A DNA stretch of 10,793 nucleotides from Victivallales bacterium (GTDB taxonomy: Bacteria > Verrucomicrobiota > Lentisphaeria > Oligosphaerales > Oligosphaeraceae): contig JAFRLP010000086.1 of the NCBI GenBank assembly GCA_017431185.1, forward strand, positions 1-10,793, read 5' to 3'. The position numbers and the translations under genes are program-made. This document shows, one piece after another, positions 1-6,348 of the stretch. The notes beneath the pieces were generated by a model. It ran no database searches and was not told where the DNA came from. It saw only the letters and a program-made list of their open reading frames with translations. The first letter of the stretch is position 1. Every line of letters starts with the position of its first letter.

Positions 1-2005
1 TGCCGGTGATGATGTTGTCCTCAAGCACCGCAGAAAGGGGAGCCTGGCAACGGAAGACGGGGGCGGAAATCGTGCCAGAACTGCAGATGACGTTGGCCGA
101 GACCGTCAATCCGCTGCTGTCCCGCAGGCAGAACGGGGCTTTTGCCCAATCACCGTACATCACAAGCCGATTGTCGGAGATGTCCACAAAGTTGCTGTTG
201 AAAACCTCTTTGGGCGGCATGGCACTCTCCTTCGGCTGGAGACGCCCCTCAAATTCAAAGACCACCTTTGCCAAGGAGGTTATCCGATTGCCGCTGACTT
301 TGACATGGAACGGGAAATGGGATTCACGGCGATCAAACTGGGTGAAATCGAAGAGACAGGCGTTATAGAGCGAATCCTCTATGGAATTGTCCGCGATGAC
401 CAGATTGCGCCCTCCCACCATAATCCTGGAGATACCGTGGCGCAGGTCATTCTCCAGGAAGAGCAGCCCCTGCCACTCCCTTTCGGGGAAGAACAGGCAG
501 TCAGCGCATTTGGTGGAGTTGGAGGTCTCCACGGTGACCAGTTCGCCAGGGTCGCCGTCCAGCACGACTTTGACCGTTTTCCACGCGCTTTTCGGCATGG
601 GAGGAAGGATTTCCACGGCTTTGACGGGGAGTTCGGCGGCGATGTAGTTCTCTCCCCGCCCAAAGCGTGTGATGGCCGCCCGCGTGACATTCTTCAATAT
701 GCTTTCCATCCAGGCATTGCCGACGAAGTAAAGTTCGTTCCCCCTTCGATGGTGAATCAGGTTCATCCGCCCATGGATATTGAGGAAATCGTCCCCGACG
801 AACGAGACGCGATTGCGGAGAAAGAGACCGCCAAAGCCGTTGCGCAGGTAGAAGGCGTCCGCCGCAGTGGTCGTCCATCGTCCGTTTTGCGGTTCGATTG
901 AGCATTGTGAAACGATGGGCATATCCGATTCGCGCATGGAAAAGGCGATGGAGGGACTGTCCGACAATCGAATGCGCTCCAGGCGCGTATGGCTGGAATT
1001 CATACTGGAGATTGCCGCATTCCCCCAGGACCGGGCATAGTAGGCAAAGCGCAGTCCTGGCCTGTAGTTTTCCGAGAGCGGCAGGAATTTCCTGCACTTG
1101 ACCAGATATCTCCTCTCCCCGATACGGTTGAGGATGGCACCGCCCTGGTGGGGAACGGCGTTGCTGTTGGCGGGGCGGTTTGTCCCTGGCAAAAGTTCCT
1201 CCGAATGGAACCTGAACAGGCCGCGAAATCCGCCATCGGCATGGAAATAATCCGCCTCCGGGTCCGCCCCTGCGTCAAACACGACCTCCAGCGTATCAGG
1301 CGGCTGAACGGACGTGACCACACCGCAGACGGATACGGGCGGGTCATAACTGATGCAGAGGTCACTGATTCTGACATTCTCCGAATTGACGATGACCAAC
1401 GCCGAACTCTGGGGTTCTCCCACAATCAATTCCGTGCCAGGCTCCCCCATGATGCGGATATTCCTCGCCTGAATCAGCACTGCCCCCGACGGATGTTCAG
1501 TCGGCCAGGAGTCCGTGACATCCCCAGGCGCGATTTTTGGCAGGAACTCCCTCTTGTGCATCACGCGGTATCGGCCTTTGGGCAGAAACACCGTCCGCAC
1601 CTCCCCCGAATCGGCCAACGCGATGGCCTTTTGAATGGCCACTGTGTCATCAGCCACGCCGTCGCCGACCGCGCCCAAATCACGGACATCGATTCGTCTG
1701 GAGTCGAAGACGGGGCTTTCCCTGACCCAGGCCACCTCCCGTTCGACGCGGTTCAGCAGAAACTCCAAGTCGCTTTTCGCCATTTTCGCTCGCACGGAGT
1801 TTCCCGCAGCAAAGTCAGACTGCACAATGGCCTCCAGCCGTTTCAGGATATCAGGCTGTCGTCCTAGCCAGAGGGACATCAGCGGGTCCATGCGACGCAG
1901 TGACAACGCCGCGTCGCCGATTGCCTCGATGCGCCTGGAGACGCAGGCGCACCCAGTACACCAGATGACCGTCAAAACAGCCAGGAGCAAAAACATTCCT
2001 TTCAT
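1..2005 (-). CDS. Exported right-handed beta-helix lipoprotein, GH110-like glycosidase candidate (C-terminus beyond window)
   Basis: An uninterrupted frame of 668 codons runs from ATG at 2005 off the left edge, so the C-terminus is missing. The start has GGAG six bases upstream. An in-frame ATG at 2017, overlapping the upstream TGA, is the alternative. Residues 1-18 form a hydrophobic signal ending C-T-G before Cys19, a slightly atypical lipobox, so the protein is probably lipid-anchored. After a helical stretch (25-97) comes DLGAVGDGVADD (109-120), the usual opening of pectate-lyase-superfamily beta-helices, then repeated Asn-rich strand-turn coils to the end. Asp383 lies in TTTAADAF and Asp405-Asp406 lie in VGDDFLNIHG. 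Their spacing (22 and 23 residues) is close to the catalytic Asp triad I recall for GH110 alpha-1,3-galactosidases, so an exo-galactosidase is the best guess. A generic polysaccharide lyase or hydrolase remains possible. It follows the pseudopilin by 11 bp and is probably co-transcribed with it. Confidence 0.85.
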   Translation of the reverse strand, partial: MKGMFLLLAVLTVIWCTGCACVSRRIEAIGDAALSLRRMDPLMSLWLGRQPDILKRLEAIVQSDFAAGNSVRAKMAKSDLEFLLNRVEREVAWVRESPVFDSRRIDVRDLGAVGDGVADDTVAIQKAIALADSGEVRTVFLPKGRYRVMHKREFLPKIAPGDVTDSWPTEHPSGAVLIQARNIRIMGEPGTELIVGEPQSSALVIVNSENVRISDLCISYDPPVSVCGVVTSVQPPDTLEVVFDAGADPEADYFHADGGFRGLFRFHSEELLPGTNRPANSNAVPHQGGAILNRIGERRYLVKCRKFLPLSENYRPGLRFAYYARSWGNAAISSMNSSHTRLERIRLSDSPSIAFSMRESDMPIVSQCSIEPQNGRWTTTAADAFYLRNGFGGLFLRNRVSFVGDDFLNIHGRMNLIHHRRGNELYFVGNAWMESILKNVTRAAITRFGRGENYIAAELPVKAVEILPPMPKSAWKTVKVVLDGDPGELVTVETSNSTKCADCLFFPEREWQGLLFLENDLRHGISRIMVGGRNLVIADNSIEDSLYNACLFDFTQFDRRESHFPFHVKVSGNRITSLAKVVFEFEGRLQPKESAMPPKEVFNSNFVDISDNRLVMYGDWAKAPFCLRDSSGLTVSANVICSSGTISAPVFRCQAPLSAVLEDNIITG

Positions 2006-2016
2006 CTTTCTCTCCA

Positions 2017-2691
2017 TCAGTCACCGTACCATTTGTAGTCAGAATGAACCGTGCCCAGAGTCGTGTTGTAGATGACCGTGGGCGCCACATGGAAATCGGC
2101 GAAGATGACATGGGACTTCCATCCGCCTGGGACGCGATAATGCCAGGTGCGGCACTCGTCGTGCAGGGCATTGCTGGACTTTGCCGCATACATGCAATGC
2201 TCCCCCGAGACAATGGTCAGCGATGGAGACTTGACCAGCGATATTTTCGGCTTGGCGTGCATCTTATACGCGGAGTTGGCGCTGTTCAGGTACTTGTTGT
2301 AGGCGTAACTCGAACCAGTCGCCTCCCAGGCGGTCAGCCCTGCCGTGATGTCCAGCGAACTGTCCCGAGGGTCTGATGGACAGGCGAGCATCTTCCCTTC
2401 GGCGTAGCGGTAAAGGGGACGCAAGGTGACATCGGGAACCTTCATCCACGCCTCCAGCTTGCCTGTGTCAAAACCGCACAGGCTCCACTGGTCTATCTCC
2501 GAGGAGGGCAGGTTCTCCTCGTTGTCATCCAAATAGAGGAGCAGGCATGTCCCCAACTGGCGGCAATTGCTGAGGCAGGAGGTCGCCCGCGCCTTCTCAC
2601 GCGCCTTGCTCAAGGCGGGCAGCAGCATGGACGCCAGCACGGAAATGATGGCTATGACGACTAGAAGTTCAATCAGGGTAAATCTCTTCAT
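2017..2691 (-). CDS. Type II secretion-like pseudopilin (prepilin-type N-terminal methylation domain)
   Basis: This encodes 224 residues from ATG 2691. The N-terminus [18 protein letters not shown] is a class III prepilin signal: a short basic leader, cleavage before Phe4, Glu at mature position 5, and one hydrophobic helix to about residue 27, followed by [17 protein letters not shown] (2707-2702) lies 10 bases upstream of this ATG. In-frame ATGs further upstream (for example 2742) would give an atypically long leader. The C-terminal half contains the Cys-Pro-Ser-Asp pattern common in these proteins (LACPSDPRD). Near the end FADFHVAP replaces the usual F-x-DG-HV of the H-X9-DG motif, with Phe for Gly. 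The family is expected to be processed by prepilin peptidase and assembled at the inner membrane as a pseudopilus or short fibre. Its stop lies 11 bp before the beta-helix lipoprotein start, which suggests one operon. No clear promoter was found just upstream. Confidence 0.9.
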   Translation of the reverse strand: MKRFTLIELLVVIAIISVLASMLLPALSKAREKARATSCLSNCRQLGTCLLLYLDDNEENLPSSEIDQWSLCGFDTGKLEAWMKVPDVTLRPLYRYAEGKMLACPSDPRDSSLDITAGLTAWEATGSSYAYNKYLNSANSAYKMHAKPKISLVKSPSLTIVSGEHCMYAAKSSNALHDECRTWHYRVPGGWKSHVIFADFHVAPTVIYNTTLGTVHSDYKWYGD

Positions 2692-2755
2692 GTTGGAAAC
2701 GCTCCTTTGTTGTGGAATCATTGATGGTGTTTTTGCCTTCATCTCGTCTGAAATT

Positions 2756-2845
2756 CTCCTGTGAAACACGGGGTGTACCGATGGTGTCCCCGCCGTCGCC
2801 TATGTTTCCCGCATTGTGTTGACGGCGGCGAGACGCCGCCGCCAC
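2756..2845 (-). repeat. Structured GC-rich intergenic repeat, copy 1 (90 bp)
   Basis: Read on the minus strand, the unit begins with a strong hairpin (GGCGGCG, short loop, CGCCGCC). It continues with TCAACACAATGCGGGAAACA, a variable GC-rich middle, and ends CCCCGTGTTTCACAGGAG. GAAACA and TGTTTC can pair and enclose the middle. A second copy follows at 2851-2958. It lies between the lacI-type gene and the pseudopilin gene, both on the minus strand. It could act as a transcription attenuator or mRNA-stabilising element, or be a REP-like dispersed repeat. No T-tract follows the hairpin. Confidence 0.75.
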
Positions 2846-2850
2846 CTTTA

Positions 2851-2958
2851 CTCCTGTGGAACACGGGGGGGCAGCCCCCGCCAGGGGCGCCACCGTGCAG
2901 ACGCGCCACGTGCGTGTTTCCCGCATTGCGTTGACGGCGGCGCGGTCGCCGCCGCTAC
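2851..2958 (-). repeat. Structured GC-rich intergenic repeat, copy 2 (108 bp)
   Basis: This has the same architecture as the unit at 2756-2845. On the minus strand it has a GGCGGCG/CGCCGCC-type hairpin, TCAACGCAATGCGGGAAACA, a variable GC-rich centre that differs from copy 1 (with its own GGGGGC/GCCCCC hairpin), then CCCCGTGTTCCACAGGAG. The conserved ends (about 43 and 18 bp) differ from copy 1 by only a few bases, while the centres are unrelated. It begins 7 bp after the lacI-type stop codon, so it is also the first possible terminator-like structure after that gene. Confidence 0.75.
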
Positions 2959-2965
2959 ACCCTGC

Positions 2966-3988
2966 TCACCGCACGGAAGCGCGGTCATGAAAAACCGCCG
3001 GAATCAGTCGCCTGGGGTTGGACGCCACTCCCGTTTCCATCAGTTCCTGCAGAATATCAACGGCATTCTCGGCCAGCAACCTCGGCTGGGACTCAATCGC
3101 CGACAGGCGGGGGACGAATTTCTCCGATTCGCGGTCTGTGGCGACAAAGTGGATGACGCTCACGTCGTCCGGCACACGAAACCCCATCCGCTCAATCAGG
3201 AAAATCACGCTTTTGGACTGACCGCTGGCGACCAGCACCGCGTCCGCAGGGTCTTTTCTGTTGAAGATGGCCTCCACAGCGTCCTGGGAACTTTGTCCAA
3301 AGTCCCCGAACAAAGGAATGGTGAAGATGCGCTCGCCTGCGTCAGCCCAGCCAAATGCCTTCGCCTTGCTGACGAAGGCATCGGCGAACTCGCGGAAACG
3401 GCGCACCTCCCGGGGACCGTTGATGAGGGCGACGCGTCGATGCCCAGACGCGGCAAACCGCTCCAGCGCCGCATCCAGAGATGGTCCGATGTCCAGCATG
3501 ACAGAGTTCACCCCCGGCTCCTCGATGCACACGTATGGCAGCGCAAAGCGATTCGTCAGGAACTCTTCGGATGCGCCAGCGGGATTCCCCGCCACCAGCA
3601 ATCCGCCTATCAGGCCATCCGTCAGGACGCCTGGAATCCCGTCGGGCATGTGAACCGGGTCGAACCACTCCAACTGGCAGCGAATCCCGCGCTCGCGGCA
3701 GATGCGGTTGACCTGAATGTTGAGGTCGTTGAATTCCAGATGGTCACGAACCTGCTCGCTCTCCTCCAAAAACAGCAATCCGATGTCACGAAGACGCTTG
3801 CTCTTGAGCGCCCTCCCCGCCACACTGACACGATACCCCAGACGCTCCGCAATCCGACGTATCTCCTGACGCTTCGCCTCGCTTACGCGCGCCTGGTTCC
3901 TGCCCCCGCCATTGCCGTTCAACGCCAACGATACCGTAACCACTGACACCCCAGCCTCTTCCGCTATGTCCTTCAATCCTATGCGCAT
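2966..3988 (-). CDS. LacI-family transcriptional regulator
   Basis: This encodes 340 residues from ATG 3988. The chosen start gives MRIGLKDIAEEAGVS, the normal spacing to the LacI-type helix-turn-helix, and a leader of about 39 nt from the promoter at 4034-4061. An in-frame ATG at 4015 adds nine residues (MDWQAVFKR) but would leave only about 12 nt of leader. Neither start has a convincing Shine-Dalgarno. Residues about 4-60 form the DNA-binding head and hinge. The loop after the recognition helix (ALNGNGGGRNQARVSEAKR) looks about five residues longer than usual. The rest is a periplasmic-binding-protein-like sugar-sensing domain (GLLF, GLIGGLLVAGN, RRVALINGP, DDVSVIHF). It probably represses one or both adjacent glycan operons in response to a saccharide. 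The ligand cannot be told from the sequence. Confidence 0.92.
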   Translation of the reverse strand: MRIGLKDIAEEAGVSVVTVSLALNGNGGGRNQARVSEAKRQEIRRIAERLGYRVSVAGRALKSKRLRDIGLLFLEESEQVRDHLEFNDLNIQVNRICRERGIRCQLEWFDPVHMPDGIPGVLTDGLIGGLLVAGNPAGASEEFLTNRFALPYVCIEEPGVNSVMLDIGPSLDAALERFAASGHRRVALINGPREVRRFREFADAFVSKAKAFGWADAGERIFTIPLFGDFGQSSQDAVEAIFNRKDPADAVLVASGQSKSVIFLIERMGFRVPDDVSVIHFVATDRESEKFVPRLSAIESQPRLLAENAVDILQELMETGVASNPRRLIPAVFHDRASVR

Positions 3989-4033
3989 TCTCTTGAAAAC
4001 TGCTTGCCAATCCATTGACTAAACGTTAAACTT

Positions 4034-4061
4034 AATATATATCCTGCATGATGAATGTCAA
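4034..4061 (-). promoter_or_regulatory. Sigma-70-type promoter for the lacI-family gene
   Basis: On the minus strand TTGACA (4061-4056) is followed, after 16 bp, by TATATT (4039-4034). This predicts a start near 4027. The predicted start overlaps an imperfect palindrome around AACGTT (4020-4029). The -35 box overlaps GTCAAGCG (4057-4064), identical to the left part of the leader palindrome at 4634-4645. These could be autoregulatory operator positions. Confidence 0.7.
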
Positions 4062-4156
4062 GCGGACGTTTAAAAAAAATGTCCTCTTCCTATTGGAAAA
4101 GCTCAGTCAGGCGGGCTGCCATATATAGCGGTATATTCATCAGATTGCCGGTGCGG

Positions 4157-4172
4157 CTGAAATTCATTTCAG
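4157..4172. promoter_or_regulatory. 16-bp inverted repeat, candidate operator
   Basis: CTGAAAT-TC-ATTTCAG has perfect 7-bp arms around a 2-bp centre. It sits between the two divergent promoters, just before the direct-repeat array, and its right arm resembles the CATTTTCAG core of those repeats. No regulator can be assigned from the sequence. Confidence 0.4.
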
Positions 4173-4197
4173 AGAGGCGCAAAGCGAACCTCGGATT

Positions 4198-4313
4198 GCA
4201 CGTTTTCAGCAGTGTTTCCAAATAGGTTTTCCCACGTTTTCAGCAATGATTCACAGGACATTCCGCACATTTTCAGCGGTCTTTTTGAGGTCTCCCTGCA
4301 CATTTTCAGCAGT
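4198..4313. repeat. Array of four 16-bp direct repeats at 33-34 bp period
   Basis: Copies with consensus GCACRTTTTCAGCRGT lie at 4198-4213, 4232-4247, 4265-4280 and 4298-4313, with starts 34, 33 and 33 bp apart. The intervening 17-18 bp are unrelated to each other. Copies differ by one to four bases. The array lies in the divergent control region and is not within any gene I would call. Confidence 0.8.
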
Positions 4314-4533
4314 CTTCTGGCATAGTCCTACGATTGGCAATGGCCACAGCCTGCTCCGTACCCTCCATGAAATTGGCGCAGGGCCCCACAGGTGGTCTTC
4401 GGATTGGGATTATCGGAATGAACTTGCCATTTGCACGTTTTTTCATTTCCCATAGAGGAGCAGCTTTTCGTTTCTCGGTCTATGCAGGGGATTGACGAAG
4501 GTATTTTCTCCGAAAAGACGGGCGCAGGAAGTG

Positions 4534-4554
4534 AGGGCGAAAAAAAATCGCCCT
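4534..4554. promoter_or_regulatory. Hairpin with A7 loop abutting the -35 box
   Basis: AGGGCGA and TCGCCCT form a perfect 7-bp stem around seven A residues. GTG (4531-4533) and CAC (4557-4559) could extend it across a small bulge. It ends six bases before the -35 hexamer of the plus-strand promoter. No T-tract follows on either strand, so an intrinsic terminator is unlikely. An operator or an A-tract bend is more plausible. Confidence 0.4.
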
Positions 4555-4559
4555 GGCAC

Positions 4560-4588
4560 TTGAAAAATCATTAATTATAGTTTATAAT
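4560..4588 (+). promoter_or_regulatory. Sigma-70-type promoter for the plus-strand operon
   Basis: TTGAAA (4560-4565) is separated by 17 bp from a consensus TATAAT (4583-4588) in AT-rich DNA. The predicted start is near 4595, giving a leader of about 93 nt before the pseudopilin ATG. TGGCAC (4554-4559) and GTGCCA (4615-4620) flank the promoter as an inverted pair. Confidence 0.75.
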
Positions 4589-4633
4589 ATATATAAGCGA
4601 CGAAAAAAATTCAGGTGCCACTCCCAAAGCAGG

Positions 4634-4645
4634 TCAAGCGCTTGA
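4634..4645. promoter_or_regulatory. LacI-type operator candidate in the operon leader
   Basis: TCAAGCGCTTGA is a perfect 12-bp palindrome centred on CG, as LacI/GalR-family operators usually are. It lies about 40-50 bp downstream of the predicted transcription start, where a bound repressor could act as a roadblock. The adjacent lacI-type product is the obvious candidate to bind it. Confidence 0.55.
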
Positions 4646-4687
4646 GCGGCGGGTTTTCGGTTTCCACATCAGAAACAAGGATGAAAA

Positions 4688-5356
4688 ATGAAGAGAAAAG
4701 CGTTCACATTAATCGAATTACTGGTCGTTATCGCCATCATCAGCGTGCTCGCCGCGATGCTCCTGCCCGCGTTGAGCAAGGCGCGGGAGAAGGCGCGTTC
4801 CATCTCCTGCACCAACAACCTCAAGCAATTGGGTCTGGGATGCATTCTCTATGCGGATGAGAACGCAGGACTGCCGTTCAAAAACAACAATAATCTGGGA
4901 CCAGGCTCTGGCACCTGGAAGTACATGCTTCTCAAATACACCAAATTGGTTCCGACCAACGGCACCTTCGTCTGCCCCAGCGACGCCAACCAAACCCATC
5001 GTCTGACGTATGAGCAGGGGGACACGTCATACACCAAATCCAGTTACGTCTGGAATGCAGAACTCGGTGGCACGCAAATCGAAAGGCTGTTCCAGCCGAC
5101 GAGAATGGCCTTCTTCCTGGAGCGCGGGGAATTCACGGGGACGAATGCCTGGTTCTCCTACGCTGCCGGCGGCGGAATCACAGGCAGCAGCGCGGGTGAC
5201 AAGAAATTCACCTTCGCCAGCGCTCCCCTGATGGGCTGGCGCCATGGACAGAAGATGAACATGACCTTTGGAGACGGACATGTCGCGCCAGACAACGAGT
5301 ACCACACTTTCGCCATCAACCACACCAAGCCCTTTGTGGCAAAGGAGAAAAAATGA
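4688..5356 (+). CDS. Type II secretion-like pseudopilin with H-X9-DG motif
   Basis: This encodes 222 residues. The ATG is preceded by AAGGA at good spacing. [18 protein letters not shown] is a class III prepilin signal: cleavage would fall after Ala5, with Glu at mature position 5 and one N-terminal hydrophobic helix, then [11 protein letters not shown]. The C-terminal globular part carries FVCPSDAN and near the end W-R-H186, nine residues, then D196-G197-H-V, a textbook prepilin-type processing-associated H-X9-DG motif. It is the same length class as the pseudopilin at 2017-2691 and is probably a paralogue, but diverged beyond the first 50 residues. It is first in the plus-strand operon, and its stop overlaps the next gene in ATGA, which implies translational coupling with the secreted protein downstream. 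Likely role: a pseudopilus or fibre component at the cell envelope. The specific function is unknown. Confidence 0.93.
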   Translation: MKRKAFTLIELLVVIAIISVLAAMLLPALSKAREKARSISCTNNLKQLGLGCILYADENAGLPFKNNNNLGPGSGTWKYMLLKYTKLVPTNGTFVCPSDANQTHRLTYEQGDTSYTKSSYVWNAELGGTQIERLFQPTRMAFFLERGEFTGTNAWFSYAAGGGITGSSAGDKKFTFASAPLMGWRHGQKMNMTFGDGHVAPDNEYHTFAINHTKPFVAKEKK

Positions 5357-6348
5357 AACAAGCATTTCCCACTCTACTGCTGACCGCGGCAATTGCATTT
5401 GCCTCGGATGAATGGAACGAGAAGACAGGCTTCCAGGACTGGGGCACCCCCGCGAGATGCACCGTGACATACGAGAACAAATGCCTGCAGATGAATGTCA
5501 CGGGAAATGATAGCAGCGTACAAAACACCAATGTCGATTTGAATCCCAACGACTACGAGGCCATCGAATTCGAGTATCGGGCGACTGGTGACATCAAGCC
5601 CAATTCTGGTCAGATTTATTTCGCGGGCGAGGACGGCGCCATCGTCGGCAGAAAGTTCTGGAGAATCAACCCGCTGAAAGGCGATGGCGAATGGCACAAG
5701 GCGTGGGTCTCGGAGATTCCCAACGGCATGGAGTTGTGGACAAATGAGCGGCGCATCACCAAACTCCGCTTCGACCCATTCAACATCGGCACGGGAACCG
5801 TCGAGGTGCGCCGAATCAAATTCATCCGCAAAATGCCCTTCATCGAGCCTGCGGACGAGGACATCGGCTACGGTTCCTCCGCATACCCGCATCTCTGGGG
5901 AACAGGCCGCAGCCGCAAGAACCCGTTCATCATCGGAAAAGGGAACAGGTTTGACCATCGCTACCGTTTTCTTGCGCGCATTCCACTTGACGCACTGTTG
6001 CCGAAGAACCATATTAATAAGGCGGAATTGCAGTTTCTGCTGAAAATTTTCGTCGGCTCCAAACCCAGCCGTGTCTATCTGGTGGAGGCCATAGACGAGG
6101 AGATTCTCAAGTTGAAGGCCAACGATTTGAACGCGAGCAAGGCCACTCTGCTCGGCAAAGTCGAACTCAGCGCGGAGAACGTCTCCCTGCCAGTGAGGGT
6201 GGACATGACGGAGGCCGTGAACCACGCGCTGGCCGAGGTGTGGTCAGGCGTGACCATCCGCATCCGTCCCGAAGACGAACCCAACGATGACCCAGGGGCG
6301 TCCGGAGCCGCCATCAATCCGCATCTCGTGAGAATGTACTATGAATAA
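5353..6348 (+). CDS. Secreted putative carbohydrate-binding protein
   Basis: This encodes 331 residues. [17 protein letters not shown] is a Sec signal peptide with a likely cut near residue 17. Residues about 20-155 (from [12 protein letters not shown] to [11 protein letters not shown]) look like a beta-sandwich of the galactose-binding/CBM type, with a phrase typical of secreted PVC glycan proteins ([10 protein letters not shown] ending in an RRIKF strand). Residues about 165-331 resemble a DNRLRE/CBM96-like stalk domain: [29 protein letters not shown], and a C-terminal strand. No catalytic motif was recognised. It overlaps the pseudopilin by 4 bp and the DUF4838 gene by 8 bp, so the three are almost certainly co-expressed. 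Domain assignments are weak and rest on appearance. The signal peptide and operon membership are firm. Confidence 0.85.
   Translation: MKQAFPTLLLTAAIAFASDEWNEKTGFQDWGTPARCTVTYENKCLQMNVTGNDSSVQNTNVDLNPNDYEAIEFEYRATGDIKPNSGQIYFAGEDGAIVGRKFWRINPLKGDGEWHKAWVSEIPNGMELWTNERRITKLRFDPFNIGTGTVEVRRIKFIRKMPFIEPADEDIGYGSSAYPHLWGTGRSRKNPFIIGKGNRFDHRYRFLARIPLDALLPKNHINKAELQFLLKIFVGSKPSRVYLVEAIDEEILKLKANDLNASKATLLGKVELSAENVSLPVRVDMTEAVNHALAEVWSGVTIRIRPEDEPNDDPGASGAAINPHLVRMYYE

Larger units (their letters stand above)
3989..4687. other. Divergent intergenic regulatory region without a credible gene
   Basis: About 700 bp separate the start of the lacI-type gene (minus) from the second pseudopilin (plus). 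I see the lacI promoter (4034-4061), an AT-rich patch (4121-4138), an inverted repeat (4157-4172), four 16-bp direct repeats at 33-34 bp spacing (4198-4313), a 6-bp inverted repeat CATAGA/TCTATG (4451-4484), a hairpin (4534-4554), a plus-strand promoter (4560-4588) and a palindrome in the leader (4634-4645). The stretch 4314-4450 shows nothing I can name, apart from one diverged GCACGTTTT near 4433. Confidence 0.8.

Noticed and set aside
305..1867. Long plus-strand open frames opposite the left gene (305-901 and 989-1867)
   Set aside because: They are antisense to one continuous 668-codon minus-strand frame with a lipoprotein signal and beta-helix motifs. The plus-strand translations show no domain features.
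2816..3946. Plus-strand frame of 376 codons over the lacI-type gene
   Set aside because: It is a shadow of the clear LacI-family gene on the other strand, and its N-terminal part is only translated GC-rich repeat.
4198..4313. CRISPR array
   Set aside because: The repeats are only 16 bp, imperfect, and have 17-18 bp gaps. There are only four copies and no cas-like gene nearby.
4246..4455. Small gene of 69 codons
   Set aside because: Its sequence is mostly the translated direct repeats, it has no ribosome-binding site, and the repeat reading frame breaks upstream.
4534..4554. Intrinsic terminator
   Set aside because: The stem is good, but no T-tract follows on either strand and no gene ends nearby.
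5374..6225. Minus-strand frame of 283 codons
   Set aside because: It is antisense to the signal-peptide protein at 5353-6348, which is fixed in place by overlaps on both sides.
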